A DNA stretch of 64,000 bases from Corynebacterium urealyticum DSM 7109 (GTDB lineage: Bacteria > Actinomycetota > Actinomycetes > Mycobacteriales > Mycobacteriaceae), in NCBI RefSeq assembly GCF_000069945.1, contig NC_010545.1:2305220-2369219 (forward strand), written 5' to 3'. Positions 26,280 to 34,417 of the stretch are shown here, one piece after another (within the stretch, counting starts at the first letter, position 1; each line of letters starts with the position of its first letter). Below the pieces are notes generated by a model. That model was not told the DNA's origin. It searched no databases and saw nothing but the letters and a program-made list of their open reading frames with translations. The position numbers and the translations under genes were made by a program.

Positions 26280-26397
26280 GGCCGGCGCGGCGGCGTCGTA
26301 CGCGACGGAAGCAGAGATCCGCGACCTGGCGGGGGAGCAGGACAACCGCAGCTAGAGGCCGAAAGCGTTCCCCTGGACCAGAATCACCGCGCCCAGG
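26280..26397. repeat. 118-bp direct repeat, copy B
   Basis: Second copy of 25519-25636. It encodes a variant rbsK C-terminus (D-L-A-G-E-Q-D-N-R-S in place of D-L-A-L-G-Q-E-N-R-S), so it looks like a different allele rather than a fresh duplication. Confidence 0.9.
26281..26354 (+). pseudogene. rbsK 3'-end remnant
   Basis: About 24 codons (A-G-A-A-A-S-Y-A-T-E-A-E-I-R-D-L-A) ending in TAG at 26352-26354. It has no start and no upstream fold, so it is a leftover end of a ribokinase gene. Confidence 0.8.
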
Positions 26398-26471
26398 ATG
26401 ATCAGCACCAGTGGGAACGGGATCTGCACGGCGACAGGGCCAACAGCCTGGGCGATCGTTGCGAACAAGGG
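26352..26471 (-). pseudogene. CadD-like transporter remnant B
   Basis: The minus-strand frame ends L-V-L-I-I-L-G-A-V-I-L-V-Q-G-N-A-F-G-L then stop, homologous to the last helix of remnant A. About 40 codons are left before the similarity fades. Shares its stop region with the rbsK remnant just as remnant A does with rbsK. Confidence 0.5.
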
Positions 26472-26577
26472 GCGTCCTGGGGGTTGGGCGCGGAGTATGC
26501 GCGGGGTGTGAAAGTGCGTGAGCAATATCCTAGCTTTCGCACCGCGTTCTCCCAGGTGCGCGTGGCACACTTGAGGT

Positions 26578-27657
26578 ATGAGCACTTCTGCAGCCAATAA
26601 CACCCAGCCGCGCAAGATCATCCTCGACTGCGACCCCGGCCACGACGACGCCATCGCCATGCTCCTGGCCTGGGGAAACCCGAACCTCGAGCTGCTCGCG
26701 GTCACGACCGTCGCGGGGAACCAGACCCTCGAGAAGGTCACCAAGAACGCGCAGGCGCTGGCCCGCGTCGGCGGGATCACCGGCGTGCCCTTCGCCGCTG
26801 GTGCGCACCGTCCGCTCGTCGGGCCGCAGCTGATTCCGGATGAGATCCACGGCGAGTCCGGCCTCGACGGCCCGCAGCTGCCGGAGGCTGGCGTGGAGCT
26901 GGAGGACACCCACGCCGTCGACCTGATCGCGCAGGTCATCGAGCGGGAGGAGCCGGGCACCGTCACGCTCGTGCCGACCGGCGCGCTGACCAACATTGGG
27001 CTGTTCGCGCGCCGCTACCCGGAGCTCGTCTCCCGCGTGGCGGGTGTGACGCTGATGGGCGGTGGGCACCACACCGGCAACATGACCCCGTCCGCGGAGT
27101 TCAACATCCTCGCCGACCCGGAGGCCGCCGCGATAGTCTTCGACGCGGAGTGGCCGGTCACGATGGTTGGTTTGGACGTCACCCACAAGGTGCTCGCGGT
27201 TCCGTCCCGCATGGCGCAGCTCAAGGCCGTGGGCACGGATGTTGCGGAGTTCATCGCGGAGCTTGTGGAATTCTTCGGCGGCGCGTACATGAAGGAGCGC
27301 CGCTACCCGGGGCCGCCGATGCACGACCCGCTGGCCGTTGCGGCGGTGGCCGACCCGGAGGTGCTGCGCACCGTGGCGGCCCCGGTCGTCGTGGAGACCA
27401 AGGGTGAGTACACCCGCGGCATGACCGTGGTTGACCTGCGGCGCACCTGGGGCGCGCAGGATCAGACGGCTGAGCAGCCGGGCGATCCTTCCTCGCTGTG
27501 CCGCACGGATGATTACGCCTGCGCGGGCATGGATACCTATGGCGAGCACGTGGAGCCGGTGCGCCACCGCGTCGGCGTGGACGTGGACGTGGATCGCTTC
27601 TGGGACCTGCTGGTTGATGCGCTGACCCGCATCGGTAACACCGGCTTCCGGGGCTAG
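26578..27657 (+). CDS. uriH: Inosine/uridine-preferring nucleoside hydrolase
   Basis: A 359-aa hydrolase that splits ribonucleosides into base and ribose. The calcium-binding signature KIILDCDPGHDDAIAML is at residues ~11-27. V-P-T-G-A-L-T-N-I and M-G-G-G-H-H-T-G-N are the substrate loops, and M-H-D-P-L-A-V-A-A holds the second Asp ligand. The ribose would go to RbsK. The ATG comes 6 bases after CACACT, so the transcript may be leaderless. It is cut off from rbsK by the inserted segment. The symbol follows C. glutamicum uriH and is inferred from family and neighbours. Confidence 0.88.
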   Translation: MSTSAANNTQPRKIILDCDPGHDDAIAMLLAWGNPNLELLAVTTVAGNQTLEKVTKNAQALARVGGITGVPFAAGAHRPLVGPQLIPDEIHGESGLDGPQLPEAGVELEDTHAVDLIAQVIEREEPGTVTLVPTGALTNIGLFARRYPELVSRVAGVTLMGGGHHTGNMTPSAEFNILADPEAAAIVFDAEWPVTMVGLDVTHKVLAVPSRMAQLKAVGTDVAEFIAELVEFFGGAYMKERRYPGPPMHDPLAVAAVADPEVLRTVAAPVVVETKGEYTRGMTVVDLRRTWGAQDQTAEQPGDPSSLCRTDDYACAGMDTYGEHVEPVRHRVGVDVDVDRFWDLLVDALTRIGNTGFRG

Positions 27658-27733
27658 CGCCCGTTCGGGGCCGCGCGGGGAGCGGGTGTGCTTCCAGGGC
27701 GGCCCCCGCACCCGCGAGCGGGGCACGCCCCCT

Positions 27734-27811
27734 CCTTCACGTTTTGCAGAGTTTGATGTCGCTTTTGGGCGGATTTCCGGCAACAAACTCTGCAAAACAC
27801 ACAATCGGGGG
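27734..27811. repeat. Palindromic repeat, copy 1
   Basis: 15-bp arms GTTTTGCAGAGTTTG (27741-27755) and the exact complement (27784-27798), a ~28-base middle, and flanks CCTTCAC and ACACAATCGGGGG shared by all three copies. Confidence 0.9.
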
Positions 27812-27877
27812 AGCGGGTTCCGGTGCCCGCGCGCTAACACGTCCCCACGCCCGCACTCTCCCGCACCCCCCGCACCC

Positions 27878-27955
27878 CCTTCACGTTTTGCAGAGTTTGA
27901 GGTCGGTTTTGGGCAGATTTCCGGCAACAAACTCTGCAAAACACACAATCGGGGG
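27878..27955. repeat. Palindromic repeat, copy 2
   Basis: Same arms at 27885-27899 and 27928-27942; the middle differs from copy 1 by a few bases. Confidence 0.9.
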
Positions 27956-28166
27956 CCAGGGCACGGGGAAGTGGGCACCCTCGAGGGGGCCGGACAGGGG
28001 CCACCGGGGCACCGGCGCGGCCGGGATTCCGGGGCGGGGCAGGGGGCTGGCTCCCGCGCCCGCGCACGCCCTCCAAGCCCCAAAGCCCCCAAAGCCCCCA
28101 CCCGCGAGCGGGGCATCCCCACGCCCGCGCGCTAACACGTCCCCACGCCCGCGCCCTCCCGCACCC

Positions 28167-28244
28167 CCTTCACGTTTTGCAGAGTTTGATGTCGCTTTTG
28201 CGGGGATTTCCGACATCAAACTCTGCAAAACACACAATCGGGGA
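28167..28244. repeat. Palindromic repeat, copy 3 (longest stem)
   Basis: The arms extend to 21 bp (28174-28194 with 28211-28231) because both inner sides changed together (ATGTCG / CGACAT). Copies 2 and 3 are preceded by the same GC-rich flank (GCGCTAACACGTCCCCACG), so the three repeats lie in a larger repeat block at 27658-28300. No gene is seen in this stretch. Confidence 0.9.
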
Positions 28245-28342
28245 GCCCGCGCACGCGCTCGCTCGCACCCTCCCGCACCAACCAGCGCGCACGTGCAGCC
28301 AACATCACAGGAAAAAGTGTGGACTCGCACGAATCGCCCACT

Positions 28343-28348
28343 TATCCT
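28343..28348 (+). promoter_or_regulatory. -10 box of the leaderless MFS gene
   Basis: TATCCT ends 6 bases before the ATG at 28355; transcription would start at the ATG. Confidence 0.45.
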
Positions 28349-28354
28349 GCATAT

Positions 28355-29860
28355 ATGAACGCAACTACGCCCCGCTCAGGCGGGCCAAATAACCCCGCCG
28401 GTGCGACCCCGGTCATCGACCCGGTGGATTCGCGCAAGGGCGGCCTGCCACTGCTCATGTTCGTGCTCATCACCGCGGCGGTGGCATTCCAGCTCAACGC
28501 CTCGATGCTCTCCCCGGTGCTGCGCACGATGGCCACGGAGCTCAACACCGATGAGTCCGCGGTGGGCCTGACCCAGACCGCCTTCTTCACCGGTGGCGCG
28601 ATGTGCGGCCTGTTCCTCCCGCGCCTCTCGGACATTGTGGGACGCCGCCGCATCCTGGTCATCATGCTGGCCGTGATGTCCCTGGGTGGCCTGCTGGCCG
28701 CCCTCGCCCCGAATATCGGCGTGCTGATGCTGGCCCGCGCGCTGCAGGGCATTTCCGGCCCGACCATCCCGATGACGCTGATCATCCTGCGCAGCCAGGT
28801 TAAGGACGAGGTTCGCCTCGGCACGCTGATGGGCCTGATCGCCGCGATCAACGGTGGTGTTGCGGGTATCGACGTCCTGCTCTCCGGCTGGATGGCTGAG
28901 CACTGGGGATTCCGCTCCGTGTTCTGGCTGATCTTCGCCGTCGGTGCGGTCGCCACCGTGGTGGTCGCGATGTTCGCCCCGGAGTCCAAGCCTTCCGATA
29001 ACGTCCGCATGGACTGGATCGGTGCGGCCGTCCTCGTCGTTTCCGTGCTGTCCATCACGCTGGCCGCGAATGAGGCCGGTAAGGGTGCGGCCGCGGACTG
29101 GCTGTACGTCATCGGCCTGGTGGCCGCTGGTCTGATCATGTTTGCCATCTTCTGGCGCTGGGAGACCCGCCAGGAGAACACCGCTGGTGCGGCTCCGCTG
29201 GTTGCCCCGAAGTACCTGCGCCGCCGCGAGACCTGGGGTCTGCTGCTGACCACCGTCCTGACGATGACGGGTGTGTTCGCTGCCGTCAACGGTGTGGCAC
29301 CGTCCTTGGCACAGAACGCGGAGGCTGGTTTCGGCATGCGCGCGACGATGGCGTCCCTGCTGCTGTTGACCCCGTACGCACTGATCGGTTGGGCGGTGGG
29401 CCCCTTCGCAGGTCGCCTGGCGCCGAAGGTGGGTTATGCGAACCTGCTGCGCCTCTCCAATATCGCGTCCATGCTGCTGCTGTTCCTGCTAGCTTTCGTG
29501 GGGACGCGCTCGAAGATCGTGCTGATCGTGGGCGTGATCCTGCTGGGCGTGACCTACGCAGGCATCGGCAATATCGTGCTGAACAACCTGGGTGTGGTGA
29601 ACTCGCCGCAGGATAACCAGGGCTTCCTGCCGGGCATGAACTCCGCAGCCTTCAACCTGGGTGCGGGTATCTCCTTCGCGGTGCTGCCGGTGTTCCAGGT
29701 GGTGGGCTCCCCAGAGGGCTCGGATTCCGCCACGGGCTACACCACGGCTTTCCTGGTGGGTGGCATCATTCTGGGCCTGGCTGCGCTGACCAGCCTGTTT
29801 ATCCCGAAGACGACCACGGCAGAGCAAGAAGCCGCAGCGCAGGAAAACGCCGCGGCTTAA
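28355..29860 (+). CDS. uriT: MFS transporter, likely ribonucleoside uptake
   Basis: A 501-aa MFS permease with 14 predicted helices (DHA2-like). The helix-2/3 loop is G-R-R-R-I-L-V-I and helix 4 begins M-L-A-R-A-L-Q-G-I-S-G-P-T-I-P-M. The position after rbsK and the nucleoside hydrolase gene matches uridine importer UriT of C. glutamicum, so a nucleoside substrate is inferred. Start at ATG 28355. The gene lies 700 bases from uriH because of the repeat block and seems to have its own promoter. Confidence 0.8.
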   Translation: MNATTPRSGGPNNPAGATPVIDPVDSRKGGLPLLMFVLITAAVAFQLNASMLSPVLRTMATELNTDESAVGLTQTAFFTGGAMCGLFLPRLSDIVGRRRILVIMLAVMSLGGLLAALAPNIGVLMLARALQGISGPTIPMTLIILRSQVKDEVRLGTLMGLIAAINGGVAGIDVLLSGWMAEHWGFRSVFWLIFAVGAVATVVVAMFAPESKPSDNVRMDWIGAAVLVVSVLSITLAANEAGKGAAADWLYVIGLVAAGLIMFAIFWRWETRQENTAGAAPLVAPKYLRRRETWGLLLTTVLTMTGVFAAVNGVAPSLAQNAEAGFGMRATMASLLLLTPYALIGWAVGPFAGRLAPKVGYANLLRLSNIASMLLLFLLAFVGTRSKIVLIVGVILLGVTYAGIGNIVLNNLGVVNSPQDNQGFLPGMNSAAFNLGAGISFAVLPVFQVVGSPEGSDSATGYTTAFLVGGIILGLAALTSLFIPKTTTAEQEAAAQENAAA

Positions 29861-29958
29861 GCACCCGAAAGGGTTCAACGGGGGAGCAGGGGGAGAGCGC
29901 GGGGCGCTCGCAGTGGGAGGTGCGGGCCCCGGAAGGCGTGGGGGCCTCCCGCCCGGGG

Positions 29959-30534
29959 CTAGCGCCAAGTTGCTCGGTCCCAAGTGAAAGTTGTCACGCT
30001 CCTTTTGCGCAGCAGTGACACTAAATCCAAGTTGATCTGAGCATCGACGTACTGCGAAAAGGAGGATGGACGAAACTCACCATCGTAGAACCGCTGGTTC
30101 ACGAGGGGGTTTATGAAGTCCGATGGATCCCGATCCCGTTTCGCCGGCGCATTTTCTCGGTCAGCAAAGAAGCTGATATTGCCTGGATCGAGGATAAACA
30201 TGTATCGCTGGGCTGAAACCAACGCTCCTACCGGCAAGGACAAGTCCCAGACGGCAAAGAGCTCCCGAATGGGGAACCGACTGTCGCTGATCCTGGTGTT
30301 GACATGGAGATTCAACAGATCGTGGCCACGATATTCTTCAGTGGTGACATCGTTGATCTCCCACAGGCCCTTTTCCAGCCAGTAGACGTCTTGATTTCCA
30401 GTATCTGCAAATCCTAATGCCAATTCATGCTGCCGAAACCGATCGAACACGATCCAGGGGTCGAATGGCGCGTAGCCTTTTCTCAGCTCGGCTCTCAGGA
30501 CGATGGAGATGAAACCGTTGACGGGGGTAAACAC
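29959..30534 (-). CDS. Orphan 191-aa soluble protein downstream of the aldehyde dehydrogenase gene
   Basis: The frame opens with GTG at 30534, 7 bases after the aldehyde dehydrogenase stop, and reads without interruption to 29959. It is rich in aromatic and Arg/Asp residues (Q-D-V-Y-W-L-E-K-G-L-W-E-I-N-D) with no signal peptide or membrane helix. Composition is more AT-rich than the operon above it. The usual start region lacks a good Shine-Dalgarno, and a GTG near residue 29 is an alternative. No family recognised; possibly acquired. Confidence 0.55.
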   Translation of the reverse strand: MFTPVNGFISIVLRAELRKGYAPFDPWIVFDRFRQHELALGFADTGNQDVYWLEKGLWEINDVTTEEYRGHDLLNLHVNTRISDSRFPIRELFAVWDLSLPVGALVSAQRYMFILDPGNISFFADRENAPAKRDRDPSDFINPLVNQRFYDGEFRPSSFSQYVDAQINLDLVSLLRKRSVTTFTWDRATWR

Positions 30535-30540
30535 TCCCGC

Positions 30541-32073
30541 CTACTTCTCCCGCTCTTCCCGTGCCTTTTGAGCATAGGATTCCAGCGAAGTCCCCAGCAG
30601 CCCGAACTTCGCGAGCTTCACCGGGGCAGGCTGCTCCGCGAAGTAGGCCTGCAGCATCTTGCTGAACTTCTCGTACTTCTTCTCCGTGTACGGGTACCAG
30701 TTCGCTTCCAGGCCAGCGCCCTGGGAGCCGTCCTTATCCACGATGACGGACTTCGGGTTACACCAGCCGCGCAGGCCCTCGGCACCCTTGTGGCGGCCCA
30801 TCCCGGAGTCACCCACCCCACCGAACGGCAGCACCGGGGTGGCCTCGGTGGCCATGACGTTGTTGATGGACACCCCGCCGGCGCGCAGCGCCCCGGCCAC
30901 CCGGCGCGCCCGGTCGATGTCCGCGCTCCACACGGAACCGGTCAGCCCGAAGGGCGTGTCATTCGCCCGGTCGATGACCTCCCGTTCCGAGCTGAAGCTC
31001 AGCACCGGGATCACCGGTCCGAAGGTTTCCTCCGTCACGACCAGCGCATCCTCCGGCACGTCGACCAGCAGGATCGGTGGGATCAGCGCGGAACGGCCGT
31101 CCCAGTCCTGCCCGGTGAGCTGGCGCGCACCACGCGAAACAGCGTCCTGAACCTGCTCGTTGACCTGCTCGATCTGGAAGTCGACGGTCATGCGGCCCAG
31201 GTCGTTGTTGCGGGAATCCGTGTCCGCCTGCGTGAGCAGCCGGGCCTGCCGGACCAGCTCGGCGACGAACTCCTCCTTGATGCTCTCGTGGACGTAGAGC
31301 CGCTCCACCGAAGTACAGGACTGGCCGGTCGCCGTCAGACCGCCGAACAGTGCGCCCGCGGCGGTGCGGGGGATGTCGACGTCCTCGAAAACGATCATGG
31401 CGTCCTTGCCACCGAGCTCGAGCTCGACGGGGATGAGCATGTCGGAGCACTGCTTCATGATCTTCCGGCCGGTCGCGCACGAGCCGGTGAACATGACGAG
31501 GTCGGGGTGCTGGTCGATGACCTCGGCGCCCACGGCACCGTCGCCGTAGACCACCTGCACCCAGTTCGGGGCGATGGCGGCTTCCTCCAGGAGGGATTCG
31601 ATCAGCCCGGCCAGTGGGGTGTGCTCGGAGGGCTTGTAGACGACCGCGTTGCCGGCAGCCAGCGCCGCCACGATCGGCACGATCGCCTGGAAGAAGGGGT
31701 AGTTCCAGGGCGCGATGATGAAGGCCACGCCGAGGGGTTCGTACCAGATCTCGGACTTCTTACCCATCATCGTCAGCGGGGTCTCGACCTTCTGCGGAGC
31801 CAGGACCTTCGCGGCGTTCTTTTCGTGCCAGCTGATAACGTCCAGCGCGCCGAACATCTCGGACATCAGGATGTCGCTGCGGGACTTGCCGGTTTCCTGC
31901 CACACGCGCTCGACGATCTCTTCGGTGCGGTTGACGATCACTCCGCGCAGGAGGCGGAGGTGTTCGAGGCGTTCCTCGACGCTCAGGGCGCGGATGGATT
32001 TCTGTGCTTCGCGTGCTCGTTCGACGACGCCCTCGACCTGGGCGTATTCGGATTCTGGGATCTGTGTTGCCAT
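30541..32073 (-). CDS. Aldehyde dehydrogenase (NAD(P)-dependent)
   Basis: A 510-aa ALDH superfamily enzyme oxidising aldehydes to acids. It shows the N-terminal APWNYPFFQAIVPIVAALAAGN cofactor-binding region, F-T-G-S-C-A-T-G-R-K-I, the catalytic base region ELELGGKDAMIV and the nucleophile in GQSCTSVERLYV. The C-terminal ~60 residues (Y-T-E-K-K-Y-E-K-F...) are a family III-like extension often seen in fatty aldehyde enzymes. Third gene of an operon with a GMC oxidoreductase, so the substrate is probably the aldehyde made by that enzyme. Confidence 0.92.
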   Translation of the reverse strand: MATQIPESEYAQVEGVVERAREAQKSIRALSVEERLEHLRLLRGVIVNRTEEIVERVWQETGKSRSDILMSEMFGALDVISWHEKNAAKVLAPQKVETPLTMMGKKSEIWYEPLGVAFIIAPWNYPFFQAIVPIVAALAAGNAVVYKPSEHTPLAGLIESLLEEAAIAPNWVQVVYGDGAVGAEVIDQHPDLVMFTGSCATGRKIMKQCSDMLIPVELELGGKDAMIVFEDVDIPRTAAGALFGGLTATGQSCTSVERLYVHESIKEEFVAELVRQARLLTQADTDSRNNDLGRMTVDFQIEQVNEQVQDAVSRGARQLTGQDWDGRSALIPPILLVDVPEDALVVTEETFGPVIPVLSFSSEREVIDRANDTPFGLTGSVWSADIDRARRVAGALRAGGVSINNVMATEATPVLPFGGVGDSGMGRHKGAEGLRGWCNPKSVIVDKDGSQGAGLEANWYPYTEKKYEKFSKMLQAYFAEQPAPVKLAKFGLLGTSLESYAQKAREEREK

Positions 32074-32105
32074 GGTGTGTGCTCCTTGTGGTTGTTGAGC
32101 GCGGG

Positions 32106-32660
32106 TTAGTCGCGTGGGTTCTGCGCGTCGGCGGCGGCGAGGGCGGCCTCGTAGGCCTCCTGGTTGATGGTGGTCTCGTAGCCGATGGCCTGGTGGATGT
32201 TCGGCAGCTGGTTGGGGTTGCTGCCCCGGGCGATCAGTGGGGAGTCGGTGAGCTCTTCACCCAGGCGCACCCCGAGGTTGGAGTAGTAGAGGCTGTGCAC
32301 GACACCCTTGATACCAAGGTTGGCCATGCGCATCAGCCCGGCGAGTGGCTCGGGGAACTTGGCATTCGCGTTGGCCATCGCGACGATCAGGCGGACCAGG
32401 GGCGTGGGTGCGTAGGCGCAGACGACGGCGAGCGCTTGGAAGGCGGTGCGGTCGTCGTCGTACATGTAGGAGAGCATGCGGTCGATGCCGGCCGCGCATC
32501 CGGACTCGGAGAAGGATGGTAGCGCCCCGCCGCCGGACGTCGACGCTGCCTGGCGGGCAGGGACGCCGGGGATGACGACGTCGCCCAGGCGCAGCAGGCC
32601 CTTCATCTGCGTGGCGGTGAGCAGCTCGGTGGAGCGGGGGTTGAGGTTCTTGCTGGTCAT
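32106..32660 (-). CDS. Small partner protein between GMC oxidoreductase and ALDH genes
   Basis: A 184-aa protein with an N-terminal L-T-A-T-Q-M-K-G-L-L-R-L-G-D-V-V-I-P-G segment and mostly helical rest. The layout resembles subunit 3-type small proteins beside GMC or gluconate dehydrogenase-type flavoenzymes. There is no signal peptide. It lies 18 bases downstream of the GMC gene and 32 bases ahead of the ALDH gene, so it is co-transcribed. Probably a subunit or chaperone of the flavoenzyme; unproven. Confidence 0.7.
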   Translation of the reverse strand: MTSKNLNPRSTELLTATQMKGLLRLGDVVIPGVPARQAASTSGGGALPSFSESGCAAGIDRMLSYMYDDDRTAFQALAVVCAYAPTPLVRLIVAMANANAKFPEPLAGLMRMANLGIKGVVHSLYYSNLGVRLGEELTDSPLIARGSNPNQLPNIHQAIGYETTINQEAYEAALAAADAQNPRD

Positions 32661-32678
32661 GTCTGCTTTCTTCCTTCC

Positions 32679-34292
32679 TTAGCTCGCGGCGATGATCTGC
32701 TCGGCGGCCTTGAGGGACAGGGCGGCGATCGTGAGTGCGGGGTTGATGCCCGGCGCGTTCGGGAAGATCGAGGAGTCTGCGGCGTGGATGCGCTGGCTGC
32801 CGTAGAGGGTGAACTCGGGGGAGACCACGCCCTGCTTGGCGCTCGCGCCCATCCCGAGCCCGCCCATGAGGTGCAGGCCGATTCCGAACTGGCCGTGGAG
32901 GATCTCCTCCGCGCCGGTGGCGTTGAAGATGTTGCGGATGGCGGCCATGCCGGCGTCGCGGCGGCGGGCGTCCTCCCGGTTGAGCTTCTTCTTGATCACC
33001 GGGTTGCCCTTGCGGTTGATGGTGATTTCGCCGGGGTTGGTGTCGCGCACGCAGACCTCGATGCAGCCCAGGCGTGGGAAGTCCTGCATGATCTCCGCGT
33101 GGCGGGCCCCGAAGCCGGGCAGCAGAAGGGCGATATTGCCGGGGCCGGCGAAGACATTCTCCAGCTTGAAGCCCTGGCGGCGGAAGCTCGGGTCGTCGGA
33201 CTTGTAGTTCTGCAGCGGGCCGGCGAAGGCGCGGACGTCCTCGGCGTAGCGGCCGAGGTTCATGTACTGCGGGTGGGTGAAGAAGTTCTTACCCAGGCCC
33301 GGCAGCTGCTTGCCGTAGCCGCTGCGCAGCAGGAGGGCGGTGTTACCGATCGCGCCGGAGGCCAGCACGACGCGCCGGGCGGTGAAGGTGCGCTCCACCT
33401 GGGGTTCGAAGTTGGTGGGCTTGCCGAAGCCGCGGCGGCCCTTCGGGGTGTTGTCCGCAGGCACGCGGGTGGTAACGGTGACGCGGTCGGGGTGCTCGGT
33501 GATCGTGCGCGCTTCGGCGCAGTCGATGAGGTGGAAGCCGTGCTTTTCCGCTGCTGGTAGGGCGGTGATGGCGGTGGACTGCTTGGAGTCGATGCCGCAG
33601 CCGCTGAGGCATTCCACGCAGCAGTTGCCGTCCTCGAAGCGGCAGTCGGCCTCACCGCGGCGCAGTGGGGCGTAGCGGTAGCCGTTGGCGTCGAAGCCCT
33701 CGGCGAAGTTCTTTGCGTTGTTGTTGCGCCACTCTTCGGGCACGTTCTTGAGGCTCATGTTTCCCTCGGCCCGATCGTAGTAGTCGGCGAGGTCGTCCTC
33801 GTTGAGCCAGGAGACGCCGGACTGGTCGCGCCAGGAGGAGAAGGCGACGTCGTCGAAGCGGTCCATGAGGGCCTGGTTGACGATGGAGCCGCCGCCGACG
33901 GCCTTGGGGCGGAGTAGGCCGAGGCCGGCGTCGGTGGTCAGTTCCACGCCGCCGCCCCAGAAGAGCTGGGAGCTGGAGTCGATCTCGGTGCGTGGGTAGG
34001 TGTGCCGGTCGTAGCGCTTGCCGGCTTCCAGGCCGAGGACGCTGAGGCCAGCGGCGGCGAGTTCGCGGGCGATGTTCAGCCCGGAGGTGCCGGCGCCGAT
34101 GATGATGACATCGTAGGTTTCTTGCGCCGCGGCGGTCGGGTCGATTCTTTCGGCGGTCGCGAGTGTGGTGCCTGCGGCGGGCGTGGTGGCGGCGGTCGCG
34201 GTGCCTGCCGTGCCCTGCGGTCCGGCGGTCGGGTTCTGTGGTGCGCGGCCAGCTGCCGCGCCGGTGCTGTGATCCCCTCGGTAGTTCGTCAT
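32679..34292 (-). CDS. GMC-type flavin oxidoreductase (probable long-chain alcohol dehydrogenase)
   Basis: A 537-aa FAD enzyme. A ~50-residue Ala/Thr-rich N-terminus precedes the FAD motif DVIIIGAGTSGLNIARELAA. The fold has A-V-G-G-G-S-I-V-N, then a Cys-rich loop CRFEDGNCCVECLSGC (five Cys) seen in fatty alcohol oxidase-type members. R-V-V-L-A-S-G-A-I-G-N-T is the second FAD contact, and A-D-S-S-I-F-P-N-A-P-G-I-N-P-A-L-T the C-terminal signature. With the ALDH it would turn alcohols into acids. Alternative: a sterol or choline-type substrate. Divergent from the BASS gene. Confidence 0.85.
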   Translation of the reverse strand: MTNYRGDHSTGAAAGRAPQNPTAGPQGTAGTATAATTPAAGTTLATAERIDPTAAAQETYDVIIIGAGTSGLNIARELAAAGLSVLGLEAGKRYDRHTYPRTEIDSSSQLFWGGGVELTTDAGLGLLRPKAVGGGSIVNQALMDRFDDVAFSSWRDQSGVSWLNEDDLADYYDRAEGNMSLKNVPEEWRNNNAKNFAEGFDANGYRYAPLRRGEADCRFEDGNCCVECLSGCGIDSKQSTAITALPAAEKHGFHLIDCAEARTITEHPDRVTVTTRVPADNTPKGRRGFGKPTNFEPQVERTFTARRVVLASGAIGNTALLLRSGYGKQLPGLGKNFFTHPQYMNLGRYAEDVRAFAGPLQNYKSDDPSFRRQGFKLENVFAGPGNIALLLPGFGARHAEIMQDFPRLGCIEVCVRDTNPGEITINRKGNPVIKKKLNREDARRRDAGMAAIRNIFNATGAEEILHGQFGIGLHLMGGLGMGASAKQGVVSPEFTLYGSQRIHAADSSIFPNAPGINPALTIAALSLKAAEQIIAAS

Positions 34293-34404
34293 GATCGTTA
34301 GTTAACCCGACGAAACCCTCTGTGTATTCTATATCTGTGAAAAAGTTTTAAAGCTGCCCGCGGGGTGCAATTCTTCCCATCGCTGACGCAACTGTGACGC
34401 AGGC

Positions 34405-34410
34405 TACAAT
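34405..34410 (+). promoter_or_regulatory. -10 box of the leaderless BASS gene
   Basis: TACAAT ends 7 bases before the ATG at 34418. This settles the start in favour of that ATG over GTG 34394. Confidence 0.6.
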
Positions 34411-34417
34411 GCCAAGA

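Noticed and set aside
27734..28244. CRISPR array
   Set aside because: Only three repeats, each an internal hairpin of ~78 bp, with uneven spacing (about 66 and 211 bases) and no cas genes.
27686..28358. Open frames with a repeated F-A-E-F-D-V-A-F-G and N-K-L-C-K-T-H-N-R
   Set aside because: These are translations of the palindromic repeats and GC-rich flanks; no start site and no codon bias.
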